Assembly (NCBI GenBank): GCA_905250885.1
Contig: CAJNOQ010000710.1
Location: 1 to 42,662 of the forward strand
DNA: 42,662 nt
Direction: 5' to 3'
DNA from: Didymodactylos carnosus
Taxonomy: Eukaryota; Rotifera; Eurotatoria; Philodinida; Philodinidae
The stretch's first letter is position 1, and each line of letters opens with the position of its first letter. This document shows, piece after piece, positions 11,492 to 22,804 of the stretch. The notes under the pieces were generated by a model. That model was not told where the DNA came from and did no database searches. It worked only from the letters and a program-made list of their open reading frames with translations. The position numbers were made by a program, and so were the translations under genes.

Positions 11492-14099
11492 TCCACATAC
11501 AAAATGGTATTTCTTCGAATCAAAATACAATTTTTGAATCCAAACAATCTGCATTGTCACTACCTCATTCATCGTCACCACATCCTTTGAATATATCAGA
11601 TACTGAACAAATATTGTTTTGTCAACATACAGATCACGTTATGAGTTTCACAAGTGCCGATGATAAAGATATAGAAGTAAGAAGCATTTTCTGTGTAATC
11701 TGTCCTTCAAAAATGCTAAAAATGACTTGTGTTATGATTTAAATTGCACGAGCGTCTATCTAAATGGCTGTGGCCATATTTTTAACAGCGTTTGATATAA
11801 GATAGGGTGAGCTGTAGCTTCAACCATTTCGGTGATCAGGACTCCGACGTATCTTTGTCTAAAAACGAAGTTTTTCAGGTAAGATTTCTAGAAGACCTTT
11901 AGAAAAAACAGGGTTTTTTTTGTCGAAAATTTGACGAACAAATATTTTTCTTTTTTCATATGGTTAAATGGTCCAGAGCATCTTCTACAAAACAGGAGTC
12001 AATTGAACTCTCCAACTGTCACGTCCTTGGCATGGCGTTCGATTTACAGAGAGTCGGCACAGTGTACTCGTTAATTCATATTTTATTCACTTCTAAGTTT
12101 CATAGATATTCTGGACCATTTAACCATATAAAAAAAGAAAAATATTTGTACGTCAAGTTTTTGACAAAAAAAACCTGTTTTTTCTGAAGCCATTTGTTTT
12201 TTTCGGTAGACGTTAGATAAACTGTAAAAAATCAGTAAGCACTACTTCATTGAGAAATTTCTTTTTTAGAAAGAATCGGTGGTATCAAGATTATCACACC
12301 CATTCGAAATATCTGCTGTTGATACTCATTCATCTAGCTATAATTATCAATCAAATATTCGCATAAATTATCCACAAAAATGTGTTATCATGTCGGCTAA
12401 AAATCCTCATGCATTCACCGTCCAATTACTTACAGACATCAAAGAATGTGATCTGTTTTATAAAGAGATGAAGTATATATAATATGAACAAATGGTAGAC
12501 ATGTTCGTTTACAATTTATTGATGATTTATTCTAACAAAATTTTCGAAGATACTTGTTCAATCAATTACTTGCCGTTTATCCAATATTAAACAATCACAA
12601 TTAATGACTGAATGGAATGAACAAGTGACAAAAACATTTCAAAATGTTATCAATGATAGACCAGCTGAAATTGAAACATTATATTGTGCTTCAAATAATT
12701 GTTACAGCGTTAATTTATTCGTCTCTCATGATGATGCTTATATTTGCGTTAATGATTTTCTTATTCATTGTCGAATGGCAATAGCTACAGAGGACATGAA
12801 CAATGATTCAGAAGTAAGTTATTGTTTAACGAGCTTAACGTTAGATGAGATTATATCATCAGAAAGATGATGAAATATGCATCAAGTAGCAGACTCAACA
12901 TTATACAAATAGTTCACAAATGCAATGATTCTCTAGATTGAATTGGATGAAAATGAAAAACCAATGCATACAATTATACAATTGTACTGGAAAGAAGGAG
13001 AGTGAGTAAATATGTCTTTAAAAGCGATAAACATATATTTTTATTTTATTGTTCAATAGATCAATGAGAAATAAAGTTAAAATACAACAGCAGACAAGAC
13101 AACAAATTAATGAAAAGAAAGTCGAATTACCCTATTTTAAAGTGATAATAATATCTTCACAAGATAAATTAATATTTGCTCGTTATCAATTATACACATT
13201 AATCCCATGGTTTAATATATCCGTAATATTGTCTGACATAGATGAAGATATAATAGAGACATTTGTAAGTAGAATTCGGTCATTTACATAGTGTTACAAT
13301 AATGTATTATTCTTGTTTAGGCAACAAAACATAATTTTGAAGTAATACGTATAACGCCATTATCAGATCCAATATTATGTTTAAAATTATTGAAAACAAT
13401 GTCATTATTCTCAAAATGTCCCGTTAGTCGACATGGTCTATCTCAAATATCATTATATTCTATTGATTGTGTAAAAAAAATGTTATTATATTATAATTAT
13501 TCAAGAACACAAATCTATGAACAATTGGATTATGCTAGAATAGCGGAAGCAAGCAAAAATCCATTATTTTGGACTGAAGTATGAAAATATTTTTTTGATT
13601 CAAATTGAGGACAATTGCAATGAACATTCTTTAATTTATGTCTAAACAGAACGAGTTTGATTACAGAGAAAAAATTAACATCATATAATCCAATAGATCA
13701 ACAAACTGATTCAATTAAAATATACAAGTAAGTGACATATGTTTATTTTTATTTATAGCCATATGTCCATCATCCTATGCTCAAAGTACTTTTAAACTAT
13801 TGATAGTAGAATAGATTTTGTATCCTAAAAGATTATTCTGTTTAAATTAAACTCGATTATTTAATTTGTTTGTTTGTCCAAATCAAATGTGTTTGCTGAA
13901 AATATCTGATAGGCCTACTGTTGAGAGACAATGTGAAGAGAAAATATGATATATGTATTTCTATTTTAGTCATGATTTTGAACAAATAGTTGAAAATTCT
14001 TGTCAAATGTTAAAACACAAAAGTTCATTTCTCATTCTTTGGATTCAACTAACCAAAACAACGGTTCAATCAACATCAAAAGCATATTACGTCAATTAA
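11492..14099 (+). CDS. Possible TDRD12/Yb-like protein (Tudor-SN-like segment plus degenerate DEAD-box region)
   Basis: Exons inferred from open frame and splice sites: 11492-11676, 12270-12472, 12550-12813, 12937-13001, 13060-13264, 13321-13578, 13669-13727 and 13970-14099 (stop TAA). The start exon was not found. Exon 2 encodes NPHAFTVQLLTDIKECD, like the entry strand of extended Tudor domains; exon 3 encodes CYSVNLFVSHDDAYICVNDF, like the later SN-like half. Exons 5-6 encode PYFKVIIISSQDKLIFARYQ, then FEVIRITPLSDPILCLKLL, the spacing of helicase motifs Ia and Ib, with SIDCV where DEAD would stand. Order and decay fit TDRD12/Yb piRNA proteins, but this is a weak motif argument. Oddities: the exon 2/3 junction is out of phase with canonical sites (203-nt exon), exon 7 needs the second AG of ACAGAG, and the later helicase, CS and second Tudor domains are absent. 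It may be a pseudogene or truncated. Confidence 0.35.
11900..12186. mobile_element. Foldback element in intron of the TDRD12-like gene, 287 bp
   Basis: Two arms of about 75-80 bp are inverted copies: AGAAAAAACAGG...TATGGTTAAATGGTCCAGA on the left and its complement on the right. The ends TAG...CTG and flanking octamers AAGACCTT (11892-11899) and AAGCCATT (12187-12194; 6 of 8) suggest an old hAT-type insertion, less certain than the other hAT calls. The open frame at 11960-12187 is an artefact of this repeat. Confidence 0.6.
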
Positions 14100-16956
14100 A
14101 AGTAAGTGTCAAATTCATAAGAAAGAAAACAATTTAAAAAGTCAGATTTTTTTATCAGATTTCTCTCATTTTTTGATTCCATCTAGTTGTAAATGAATTT
14201 ATTTTCAAATCTATGTATTTTATCACCTCTTTAATACATAATATTATTTTATTTCTCAGTCGTTGTCGTTAGTCTAGAACATTTTGTTTATTTATTTGCT
14301 GTGTGAGAATTCTTACTTTCTAGTCAAATATACATCAATAGGCAAAACTCTGATAGAAATATATGTAGATATCTATATAAAATTCTTTTATGTTTTGTAA
14401 ATTTATTTATATTTATTTATTTATATTAAACTAGGAATTATTCTTTTTTTTTCCCGTAAAACTTAAATTTGTGATATCTGTTACTTGCATTAATTTTTTT
14501 TTCTTCATTTTTAATGCCACTGTGGCTACAATTTTTCTCAAATGTTTCTGTGCATAATTACTATTCTTTCTCTAATAATCTTCATTCTGTATGTTTCTTT
14601 CAAGAACGTAACTCGATCCTCGAAGCAGGAGGGCACAAGGACTTTTTCGTACACTTTTTTGAAAATTTCCTATATGTGTATGTAAAATAATTGCTTTTTC
14701 GGCTGTACGATCGTTTTTCTGACAAAATAAAACATTTGCTGGAACCAAATTTTTAACAGTAAGAGGGCGTTCTGCTCTTCCATGCACATTTTACTCTTTC
14801 CAGCCGGCTGTTTCTAGAACACAGCAAAAGGTGTTGCCAAATGGTAACATCATACTGGAAAGAGTTAAGTATACCTGTGATTTTTCTAAGGTTAAACGAG
14901 AAACGTTTTTCTCGATACTGAATAAACTGTTCTGTCATTATTTATTGTTATTTGAGCAATTGTTATTGTCGTTTGTTTACTTTGTCTTTCACTTTTTCAT
15001 TAATAGTTGTTAATAATAAGAAACTTGATAGTGGAAAATAGTTCGTTCCATAAGGAAAAATGTTTAGTATTACGAACAACCAGAAAACATCAAAACAAAA
15101 TGTGTGTAAATACACACATTTACACAAAAATCAAACTCACTCTGTCAAGTCGCCCAATTTTTTCTTGCCCACATCTTGTAAAATTTTTCAATGAACTCAA
15201 GAGGTACATGGTTTCCAGTAGCGAATTTAATTTTCGATTCCATAGCATTCGTTGTCATTTAAAAATGAGTTAACTTATCTTTTTTCACCAATTCTCACAA
15301 AAATTCTACATACTGACGAATTTTCTGCAAATATTCATTTATCGGAAAATTTTCTATATCTGCCACTGATGATTTCTCAATCTTCGAGAATTAAGTTAAT
15401 AAAAATGTTATCAAAAAACACATTTATTCGTATTTCAATGGCATACAAAAACAGCGAAAGTATTATTTATTCACGAGGAAACATCCTGAGGTGATACCTC
15501 CCGTTTCGACTCATTCATATCTCAATCGATAGAGCATATTGAGATGGTTATAATCCTAAAAAGATTCGGGCGGATGGCTCTTTCGTCAAGAGTTACAGAC
15601 ATCTTTCTATTTTTCTCCTAGAGGAAAAGAGAGAAAAGAAAATGCTATAACTCTGTCTGAAAATGGAGTGGGGCGCTGAATTTTTTTTCTGTGACAGACT
15701 TACATGACTAGATAGTACACAGAAAATTTCAACTCTCTACACTGTAAAAAATAGTCGTAGATTAATAAACTATCAAAAAGGGTTTATTGAGACCAATAAA
15801 CCTTTTAAAAAACGCTTTTCTGTTTTTTATATCTAAAAAACTAAAAAGCGTTCGTGACAGATGCAAAATGAAAAACGGGCGGCTTTTTATCAAAAATAAA
15901 AAACCCTTTTCAGTTTTTGTCGAGTCTAAACAACTAGCTAAAAAACTGAAGTTTTTTAGCTAGGTCTTTCCATTTCTGGAAAATCCTAGTCTTTTGCTGT
16001 TATTGATAATTATTCTCACCTGAAGACTATAGGAGAGGTGAAATTTCATTGTTTGTCAGATAGTTATCCGTTCAATCTGACGATCATCATCGTTAATTTA
16101 TCAAAGGATGTTTCCTCGTCAGTTAATTGTCCTATCTGATTTTAATTCGTACACGTCTAACTTATTCTCTCCATTTAAAATTTCATTATTCGAAATAATA
16201 GAGATACCATTCCACTAAAATGATTATACCACCAGAACCCTAATATAGTTAACGTCAGTCTCAAATATATACAGCTTTCAATGCATGCATATCCAGTTTA
16301 TACTATGTTTAATCATTTGACTTATTTTCAATACTTGTTTAGTTTTCTTGTAGTAAGTGTGTCTTTTTTCCTTGTTCATGCTACTATAGTTAGACTATTA
16401 TATTATTATCAGAATCGCGATGGCAAGATGCACATGAGTCCACTTCAATTTTGAATTATTAATTTTTTCCTACGCCATTTAGTATTATATTCTTTTTATA
16501 TTTTGTTCTTACAGATCTCTGTTTAGAAGTGTTTTAAAAAAAGATTGCAAGCGTAAGTATTTTGAAAAAACATTTCTTGATTAAGAGAAGATGCTTCTGT
16601 AAAATATGCGGAATGATGTGATTACGTACAAGAGTGGATCTTGTTTTTATTAATAAACCGTCAGACTCGACTAGAAGAGTAAAGACATGTTCCAGTTTGA
16701 TAAATCAAAAACTTTTAGTCACACAAGAGAGCAAACTGTTACTTATTATTCCATCTCAGTAGCAACTGAATTCATTGTAGTCAAGGTCAAGGTACTGCTA
16801 TGTGTACTATTAGAACTGTTTAATATTGAGGATGAAAAAAACTCATACATTTAGTGCAAAACTAGATGTTTGATCCAAATAGTTAGTGGGATTATTGTTT
16901 TAATGATGCTGGCTCCACTGCAAATCAAAGAATTTATGGATAACTCTTTTTAATAC
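14100..16956. other. Gene-poor region with hairpin-forming repeats
   Basis: No confident gene. Seen here: an inverted pair ACTCTTTCCAG at 14793-14803 and 14855-14865, the right one running into TTAA, like a tiny piggyBac-type remnant; a 24-base palindrome near 15098-15121 (AAATGTGTGT, four bases, ACACACATTT); and a hairpin cluster at 15760-15965. An isolated exon-like stretch near 16516-16553 between AG and GTAAGT has no recognisable product. Confidence 0.4.
15934..15963. repeat. Perfect palindrome, 14-bp arms
   Basis: CTAGCTAAAAAACT, a two-base spacer GA, then AGTTTTTTAGCTAG. It is the strongest member of a group of hairpins between 15775 and 15965, including GGTTTATT / AATAAACC at 15780-15803 and an AACGCTTTT / AAAAAGCGTT pair. 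No open frame or transposon end accompanies them. Confidence 0.85.
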
Positions 16957-17367
16957 ATAGTATAGTGGTATCTACGCCCGAATAAAAGTAGAATAGTCCT
17001 TGCAAAAACGGTTACATGAAGCGACATACCATGTACAAGTACTTCTCCCAGATGGTAATATTTGTTATTATGAAGTACTTTGTGAACCGCTCGCAGTTTC
17101 ATTCGACAAGTACTTGAGCAAGTATTTACCAGTAAATTTACTTCTGGAAAAAGGCAGGTAGCAACTTCATTATGTAAGTACAGTACTTGTCCCAAGTATA
17201 TTCATTAAGTCCTGGTGAGTGTACATGAAGCCGAGTACTTGGGAACTACTTGATAAGTTTTCTCACTTACTAAACATTTGAACAAGAACTTGGCAAGTGT
17301 TTTTACTTCCCAAGTTCTTGTCTAAGTACTCATCAGGTATCGTCACTTGATTCGCTTCATCCATGTA
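16957..17367. repeat. AAGTACTTG-rich repeat block, part 1
   Basis: The palindrome-like motif (C)AAGTACTT(G) and close variants recur many times, for example near 17037, 17073, 17107 and 17240. The part around 17123-17215 aligns, with gaps, to 18556-18652, with shared words ACTTCATTA, AAGTAC, ACTTG and ATATTCA. The block therefore looks like an older repeat that was split by the mariner-type foldback at 17368-18123. Confidence 0.5.
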
Positions 17368-18123
17368 TTAGGTTGTTAACTAAGTTCTGAGCTCTAATAT
17401 TTTTCGAATAGCTTTTCATAGAAATGAGATAGAGACCTGTGGGTTTCACTATTGAATAGCCAAGGCCTTGAGACATGTTTTTATAAGCAGAAAGCCGTTT
17501 CAAAATTTTTTGTAAGTCCGATTTTCCAGAGGAGCTTTGAAAAACAGCTCCGTTCACAGAAAACTAACACACAATGTTAGCAATTTTTTTGCATGCGTAG
17601 ATAGTCCGGACGTTACTCTGCAAAACGACTGTTACTAGGAGCAAAAGTTAAAATTCTTATATCTCGGTCAGATCAAAAATCCCTCCGGCGAAGTTATTTT
17701 CATTTTTGCATAAAAACAAATGTTGCCACTATCCTCAGTGTACTCGATTACCTATATTCCATGGCATTTCGAGATTCCCAGAGATGTCGACTCAGAGATA
17801 GACACGTGCTCGGGGAAAGCGAGCCCTGTCAGAACGACGATAGCTGGAGAGCTGGGACTTGCATAATTTTGTAGAGTAACGTCCGGACTATCTACGCATG
17901 CAAAAAATTGCTAACATTTTATGTTAGTTTTCTGAGAACGGAGCTGGTTTTCCAAGATCCTCTGGAAAATCGGACTTACAAAAAATTTTGAAACGACTTT
18001 CTGCTTATAAAAACATGTCTCAAGGCCTTGGCTATTCAACAGTGAAAACCGCAGGTCTCTATCTCATTTCTGTGAAAAGCTATTCGAAAAATATTAGCGC
18101 TCAGAACTTAGGCAACAACCTAA
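17368..18123. mobile_element. Mariner-type foldback element, 756 bp
   Basis: Left arm 17368-17626 and right arm 17867-18123 are inverted copies (about 258 bp each, roughly 90% identical) around a 240-bp unique loop. The ends read TTAGGTTGTT...AACAACCTAA and are flanked by TA on both sides (17366-17367, 18124-18125). TTAGGTTG termini with TA duplications are typical of mariner elements. No transposase frame is present. The open frame at 17357-17557 falls inside an arm and is not a gene. Confidence 0.8.
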
Positions 18124-19459
18124 TACTTAGTCGAGTCAATCACTCTTTTGTTCTGCATTGACAGGTTGTATATAAACATCACAATATCAATCAGTCTTAG
18201 CTTGGAAAAAAAATTTAGATATTTGCACTGATTTGAACAAATTTAGTAGCCCCCATGTACATATTTTCGTTTGAAAAAACGCGTCTGAACACATCGAAAC
18301 GTGTCTGGTTAAAAATGCACTCCAGGCGCGTTTCAATGTGTTCAGATGTTTCATTGTAGATGCGTTCAAACACATCTGCCGGCAACGTCATATAGACATA
18401 GAGACATCAAGAGTTTTTTACATGGATCACGCATGCATCTGCTCTACAAAAGTAGAGTATGGCTGCAGAATATAAACAAAATACAAGATAAAGATAAATG
18501 GAATAAATACTTGGATGAAGTTTTCAAGTAAATTTAGTTGCATTAGGTCCAATTGCTTGTACGTAAAATTACTTGTGGAAAACCAACAGGGACTGACTTC
18601 ATTAATTGTACCAAGCACTTTTTAAGTACTTGCCTTCAAGAATATTCACTAGGGTGCCATATTCATTTATCTTTTTCTTTGTACATTATCATTCTTATTC
18701 ATTTCTTGATTTCTCTTGCAATCTCATAATCCTCGAGTAGCTGTCACGCATCGTAGTGAAACGCCATCTATTGATACTACTCCGGCTTCGCAGCTAGTTT
18801 AATACCATTTTTGTTTCATGATTTTCTCACTTAAAATTACTGCATTTTTACTTGATTCTAAAGCATTTTTATGAAAAACGATCAGATTTTATACACTGTT
18901 ATGTAGCATGAACGTATTGCTGATTTATCTACTAATGAGAATATCTATGATATTTTAATGAAATGTCTGTGTTGCCGCATTCTTTTTTTCTCCCTAAATA
19001 TCTCTTTTTTTCCATCGTATTCCTAATCAGAACAGAAATATTCATTATGCAGCTGTTTTAAAAGATGTAAAGTGTCGGCTCATGATTTTAATTCATTGGC
19101 AACAAATTAAAGTTGAAGGTTAACTCAAACCGCGAAAGAAGTCTTAGCTTCGATGAAATGGTGCGCAAGCTGAAGATATTTCAATTGTTTATTATTATAT
19201 AGATCATTTCAAGTTTTTCATCAGTTAAAAGTAAAGAGGAAAAACGTTCGCTGACAATAACAGAACTTTAAACTTTGTTACATTGTCTTCTCGCTATCGC
19301 ACTCTTCAAAACTTGGAATCATGATATTCCATTTGTTCAGTACTTAATTAGAACTGGATCAGCATGTACTTTAATCTGATAAAAGCTGCTATTCCATTCA
19401 GTGGCTATGCAGATTGTTAGTTAATTCATACACTTTGTGTTAAGAAGTTTTTTTTTCAG
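18124..19459. other. Repeat-bearing region upstream of the RING gene
   Basis: Contains an inverted pair around 18283-18348 (CGTCTGAACACATCGAAAC and its near complement, 13-bp loop) and AAGTACTTG repeat block part 2 at about 18530-18652. The last part presumably holds promoter and 5' UTR exon sequence of the RING gene, because a clean acceptor TTTTTTTTTCAG ends at 19460, just before its start codon. No coding sequence is recognised. Confidence 0.45.
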
Positions 19460-19493
19460 ATCCAAGTGAAACATTCCTGTTCTCTCTGAAACC

Positions 19494-22400
19494 ATGCAAC
19501 GTAATGTTTCACGACAGACAGTCGTCAATTCCCTAGCCTCATCAACCACCGCAACAACAGATAATACGCATCGAAAACGAACTCGGTCGACAAACCTGAG
19601 TGAAAGCGATGGACAAAGTCTGTCGTCGACGTCTAATACTGCAGCCGTTACCAAACGACAACGAAATACTGCCGTTTCTGCTGTATCATCGCCGATTTCT
19701 AACCGTCCAATTTCACATTATCGTTTTCGTAATCGTTCTCAAACAATAACTCGATCTTCAACACCTGATCCACGACAACGATTAATTTCACGACGCCAAA
19801 ATCAGAATGTGGGGATTAATAATTCAACAACGTCCAGCTCAAGAACAATAACCACAACAAGGGCACTCAGAGAAGCTGATAATCATGTTCAACAGCAAAA
19901 TTCGGGTTTGATACTGCCACCTATCAATGATACAAATCGAACACGATATGATTTTCGTCCCCGTACTCAACAACAGACACAAGCATCACCAATTAGACGT
20001 CCTCCCATAGTTCCTAGAGACAGACCGTTAACAGCTGCACGTACGACTTTAGCGAGAAATCGTGAAGAAAACTTGTCAATGAGTAGTCCAGCTCCCGTCT
20101 TGCAGCGTCTTCCACTAAACTTTACTGATGAACCAATGGCAATAGTATTGGACACGGATTCATCATGGAATGCTAGTTCCCGTGAACCTGTACGAAACAG
20201 AACAACAACAGCAACAACAACTGTGCCACTTGCTCTTCCTACTACACCACGTCCAGCAACAAGACAATATCGTTTTATTTATGTGAATGACTCAGATGAT
20301 GATGAAACGTTACCATCAACATCAGCGGATAGCACCAGCAATCCTCCAGTTGTTGTATCGCATGATGACGAATCATCAACAACAACAACAAGATCTCAAA
20401 TGACATCATCAACGACGAATGCAACTACAAGGTAAGTGCTATACTGCTAAGTTCTATCAGAATATTGAACACTCTCGATTTTGTAGGAGAAGAAGTAGTG
20501 GTGCAACGTCATCGACAAATGAAAGTAGTAATCAAGATAGTGGAATGTCACGTGTCAGATTAAGTCGAGTGAGTAAATGCATGTGTTTGAATATTTTATC
20601 GTATGTATTTTTGTATGCAACTTTTATAGGCAATCGAAATCGTTATTGATTCTATACAGTCGTTAGAAGGTGCCGTAAACAGTTTTGATCAACTTGTATT
20701 TGGCTTAATCTATAGTCGAATGGGATCGAACAATTTTGATGGAATTGAAGTGAAATTTTGTGGGTAATTAAAAAACGGATCATGTTATTTCCTTGTTTCA
20801 ATTTAGGGGATGATTCGTTTGAGTCGTATATTAAATTTACCAACGCGTCTTACACAAACAGAAATTGATTCATTGCCAAAAATTGTCTTTGCTAATAAAA
20901 TACCAACATTGCTGAGAAATGATAATGAAAAAGAAAAATGCCCTGTATGTTTAACAGAATTTGATGATGGTGAAACAATTAACAAACTACATTGCTCTCA
21001 TTTGTTCCATTTGAATTGTGTATCAAGATGGCTTAGTGTAAGTTTTCTTCTTGTTACTAAATAAGTTTAAATAGTATCGCTACCAGAAACCGTCGCAGAA
21101 CAGGGCTGCCATGTTGCCCTGCCGCCTTATCCTGTCCTGCTGAGCAGGGCGATATATTTTTGTTGCCTGCCCTGTTGCAGGGCAGGGCAACAAAAAATTC
21201 CTTGATTTGCCCTGGGAGAGATTGATTTTTGAGATTTTCAAGCTTCTTTTTAAGTAAAATTTTGAGATCTCTCGTATATGTGAAAATAAAAATGACAGCC
21301 AACTTTTCTAAAACTGATAATTAATAAAAAAAAGATTCTGTTACGCACGAGAAACACATCCAGTATTTGTGATGAGTTTCTTGAAGATAAAGTCTTCTAG
21401 GTTAAGGAGAAAAACTTTCTTTTGCACTGTAGGGCGTCCTGCCCAGCCAGACAGGGCAGGGTAGGGCCAAAAAAATTTGATGAGTAATTTTTTAACAGAG
21501 CAGGACAGAGCGAAAAAGTTGCCCTGAGACGATCTCTGATCGCTACTGATTCTAGCTTCGAAAAGAAGTTGATATTAAGCTGATCCATTCCGAAAAATCT
21601 TCTTGAACTCTATAAATTCTCCAGTGTGAGAAAGTCGTAAAGTACCAATACTTATTATCTTCACTAACAACATATAAACATGAGCAATGAAACATATTTA
21701 TGCTTATAATTTATTTTATTCGCTCATCATCGCCAAATGAAATATATGTTATAATTTTCCAGTCTGTAGTTCTGGATACTGTCCATTACATCATTTAATT
21801 CAAATACTTGTTCTTCATCAGTCTCAGCACCAACGTTGCCATCTTGAAAAGTTCAAAAAGTGGAAAAAATGTTTACTAAAAAGAGAGGAATTTTTTCTCA
21901 TTTTACGCTGTCTTATTGATGTTTTTCTTGAAGTAATCAATATTATGTGATCATCAATATAGACGATTGTTATTGAATTGGATCAGAACAAGTGAATTTA
22001 TCCAATTTCTTTCTTTCTTTGAATCCGCATGTGTAGATGAACGAAAAATAATTCAAGTTTTCAATCTATTTTTAAAAGGACAAGACCAAAAAGCACACTT
22101 CATAGAGCGTATTATCAACAATCTATTTTTAATTCTCTGCCGTACAATACTACAGATCTACAGAAAGAGAAACGGTATTTGTAAAATAAAAAACTAGATA
22201 TTTTCATAGTCGTTTGAAAAAGGATACATTTGAATTACTTTTTTTCCTTATTCAAATTGAACGTAAATATAAAAACAGCACCAGCACCTCTCTGCAGTAA
22301 AAGAAAATGGGATTGCGATCGTATATATGAAAAACGCTTGCGAGTCTTTATAGTTTAACATAGTTTAATTAGATCCGTTCTATATACGCATAAGACATTA

Positions 22401-22804
22401 TAATTCGGCGAAGTTTAATTTTTCAATACGTTACAACTCGTGGAAGTCTACAGGTATAGGGTAACAACAGTTTAGAACCCTAGACTGATGTCTAATATTT
22501 GAGGTGAGGGGAAACATGTAAAATTTTTTCCGATGTAAGTGAATAGACAAAGTCAAATTGGTTAAAACATACCTGTTATAATCGGTAGAAAAGTAGACGT
22601 CGATTTCTCACTTTTGGCCATTTAATAAAATCACAGAATTTGCTCCTAACATAATGTTTCAAAAATACCGTGCTTTTTCATTCTGTATTTTCACAATTTT
22701 TGACAAAATGTGTGTGATAATTCTAATCAACTTCTATTCCTTGCTTGTATTTTTAGGAGAATGATACATGTCCGACTTGTCGGCGGAAAGTGAATGGTGA
22801 ATAG
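19494..22804 (+). CDS. RING-H2 finger protein with long disordered N-terminus (probable E3 ubiquitin ligase)
   Basis: The start ATG at 19494 follows an in-frame TGA in the same exon, which fixes it. Exon 1 (19494-20431) encodes about 312 residues rich in Ser, Thr, Arg, Asn and Gln, with no fold visible. Exon 2 is 20487-20568 and exon 3 starts at 20630. Exon 4 (20807-21037) encodes CPVCLTEFDDGE, then LHCSHLFHLNCVSRWLS. The final exon (22757-22804) supplies ENDTCPTCRRKV and the stop, completing a C-x2-C...C-x-H-x2-H-x2-C...C-x2-C RING-H2 finger at the extreme C-terminus. The architecture is that of Arkadia/RNF-type ligases. The exon 3 donor is uncertain: GTAATT at 20764 shifts the frame, while GTAAAC at 20675 keeps it. 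The last intron is 1.7 kb and contains a hAT MITE, so the catalytic finger is split by the transposon-bearing intron. AATAAA occurs at 22855-22860. Confidence 0.8.
21084..21538. mobile_element. hAT-type MITE family A, copy 2 (455 bp)
   Basis: Second copy of the element at 5381-5818, in the same orientation. It is flanked by a perfect 8-bp duplication, ATCGCTAC, at 21076-21083 and 21539-21546, which fixes the ends as CAGAAACC...GATCTCTG. The core is nearly identical to copy 1, but the GCCCTG-rich subterminal regions differ by small insertions, deletions and substitutions. It sits in the last intron of the RING gene, about 40 bp after the donor. Confidence 0.9.

Noticed and set aside
16516-16553. 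Exon-like stretch between AG and GTAAGT after the TDRD12-like gene
   Set aside because: Too short to identify and more than 2 kb from the nearest supported exon.
19421-20155. Minus-strand frames opposite the RING-gene first exon
   Set aside because: Shadows of a repetitive Ser/Thr/Arg-coding exon.
21967-22197. 76-codon plus-strand frame in the RING-gene intron
   Set aside because: No recognisable domain; likely chance within a long intron.
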